Source of the DNA: PVC group bacterium
Lineage (GTDB): Bacteria > Verrucomicrobiota > Kiritimatiellia > SS1-B-03-39 > UBA6053
Direction: 5' to 3'
NCBI GenBank assembly: GCA_003565035.1
Contig: PXDP01000361.1
Coordinates: 1 to 15,719, forward strand
Length of the DNA: 15,719 nt
Part shown: positions 14,825-15,719 of the stretch, one piece after another
How the letters are laid out: each line of letters begins with the position of its first letter
Numbering within the stretch: the stretch's first letter is position 1
Program-made: the position numbers and the translations under genes
The notes under the pieces: generated by a model
The model's input: only the letters and a program-made list of their open reading frames with translations
The model's database searches: none
Told to the model about the DNA's origin: nothing

Positions 14825-15719
14825 ACATCGGCATCAACACCCTCTTTTACATTCCCGGCGAGGTGGGCGGCAGCGAGACCTACCTGCTTGAAATTTTACG
14901 TCACTGGAAGAAAACCGGGCGGCCGGAAAAGGTGATCCTTTACACCCAGTTGGAGAACCACACCCTGCTGGAATCCGAATTCGCCGGCGGGGGATGGGCC
15001 TGTGAACTGAGTCCGTTCCGGGCCTCCAACCGTGTCGTCCGAATTATAAGAGAGCAGATCGAACTTCCCCTCCGCGTCCGCAAATACCGGCCTGACGTAC
15101 TTTGGTCGCCCGGATACACGGCCCCGATCATTGCGGGATGTCCCCAGGCCGTGACGCTGCATGATATGCAATACAAACGCTTTCCTGAGGATTTGTCCCT
15201 TCTTGCACGGATGGTCACCCATTTGCTGGTTCAAGCCTGTGCCTGGGCCCCCAGAAAAAAAATTATTACCATTTCCGAATCCGCCCGGAAGGATATCCTC
15301 CGGTACACCCGGGTAAAATCTCAGCGGATTTCCGTCGTCTCAGAAGCCGCGGACAAAGCGTTCCAACCCGCCAAGTCCGCACATTCTTCCGGCACCCCCT
15401 ACTTGCTGTGTGTTGCGAACACCTACCCTCATAAAGCGGTCGATGTCCTCGTTTCCGCCTTCGGTCTCCTGGAGAAGAATATCCCGCATGACCTGGTGAT
15501 CGTCGGGAAACCCCGTAGAGGGGAGTACGCGGTCCAATCGGCGACAAGCCGCCTGGACAACCCTGGCCGGGTAAAGCGTATTTCCGGACTGAGCCGTTCC
15601 GAACTGATTTCGTTGTATCAGAGAGCCGAGCTTTTCGTGTTCCCCAGCCGATACGAAGGCTTTGGACTCCCCGTCCTCGAAGCCATGCAATCCGGCGTTC
15701 CCGTGCTCACCACCCGACA
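14821..15719 (+). CDS. GT4 family (GT-B fold) glycosyltransferase, C-terminus cut by window edge
   Basis: The first 299 residues of a GT4-type enzyme that transfers a sugar from a nucleotide donor with retention of configuration. It opens IGINTLFYIPGEVGGSETYL (3-22), the usual N-terminal start with a glycine-rich acceptor loop. Then come PDVLWSPGYTAP, VTLHDMQYKRFPE (111-123), KIITISESARKDILRY (147-162), the hinge motif PYLLCVANTYPHKAVDVLVS (193-212) and LFVFPSRYEGFGLPVLEAMQ (271-290), which contains the EX7E motif (E279, E287). Only the last few dozen residues are missing. The start overlaps the GT2 stop by four bases, placing both in one operon. The donor and acceptor cannot be told from the sequence. 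Confidence 0.92.
   Translation, partial: MNIGINTLFYIPGEVGGSETYLLEILRHWKKTGRPEKVILYTQLENHTLLESEFAGGGWACELSPFRASNRVVRIIREQIELPLRVRKYRPDVLWSPGYTAPIIAGCPQAVTLHDMQYKRFPEDLSLLARMVTHLLVQACAWAPRKKIITISESARKDILRYTRVKSQRISVVSEAADKAFQPAKSAHSSGTPYLLCVANTYPHKAVDVLVSAFGLLEKNIPHDLVIVGKPRRGEYAVQSATSRLDNPGRVKRISGLSRSELISLYQRAELFVFPSRYEGFGLPVLEAMQSGVPVLTTR

Noticed and set aside
1..15719. CRISPR arrays, tRNA or rRNA genes, transposases
   Set aside because: I looked for regularly spaced repeats, cloverleaf-like segments and recognisable transposase motifs and found none; the only repeats are the Trp-rich domain copies.

Overview
The window is a stretch of a cell-surface polysaccharide (O-antigen, capsule or exopolysaccharide type) locus from a Gram-negative-like bacterium with moderately high GC. 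Evidence for this is an ABC-2 type polysaccharide exporter permease at the left edge, four glycosyltransferases of the GT2 and GT4 types, two large GT-C-like membrane proteins, a DUF2304 membrane protein and a SAM-dependent methyltransferase. Two secreted proteins carry a tryptophan-rich C-terminal domain. Somewhat similar Trp-rich tails are known to me from Verrucomicrobiota-type (PVC) genomes, so a PVC-group host is my best guess, but the sequence alone does not prove it.

Layout. Bases 1-367 (minus) hold the start of the exporter permease, which runs off the left edge. Bases 368-696 hold no supported gene. Bases 697-3186 (minus) encode a secreted parallel beta-helix protein and 3356-4882 (plus) a secreted cyclophilin-type peptidyl-prolyl isomerase. 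These two are divergent, unrelated over most of their length, and share the same C-terminal domain of about 140 residues. A methyltransferase (4919-5857) and a GT39-like membrane protein (5954-7510) follow on the plus strand. The gap at 7511-7853 holds two broken relics of that same C-terminal domain, each ending in its own stop codon.

The right half holds a GT2-RgpF fusion (7854-9812, minus) and, divergent from it, an 866-residue GT-C-like membrane protein (10078-12678, plus). Between them lies a candidate promoter whose -35 region overlaps a perfect 17-nt palindrome. Next is a translationally coupled pair on the minus strand: a dolichol-phosphate-mannose-synthase-like GT2 (13216-13965) and a DUF2304 protein (12704-13219). 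Divergent from these is another coupled pair on the plus strand: a GT2 (14039-14824) and a GT4 (from 14821) that runs off the right edge.

How they may work together (inference). The GT2 and GT4 enzymes would build a glycan on a lipid carrier. The DPM-like GT2 with DUF2304 could make a polyprenyl-phosphate sugar used by the two GT-C-like proteins to decorate the glycan. The methyltransferase could modify or cap the chain, and the ABC exporter would move it across the inner membrane. The Trp-rich C-terminal domain is the least explained element. It is found on unrelated secreted passengers, its sequence is conserved while its codons drift, and broken copies lie nearby. It may be a surface-attachment or sorting module linked to the polysaccharide.
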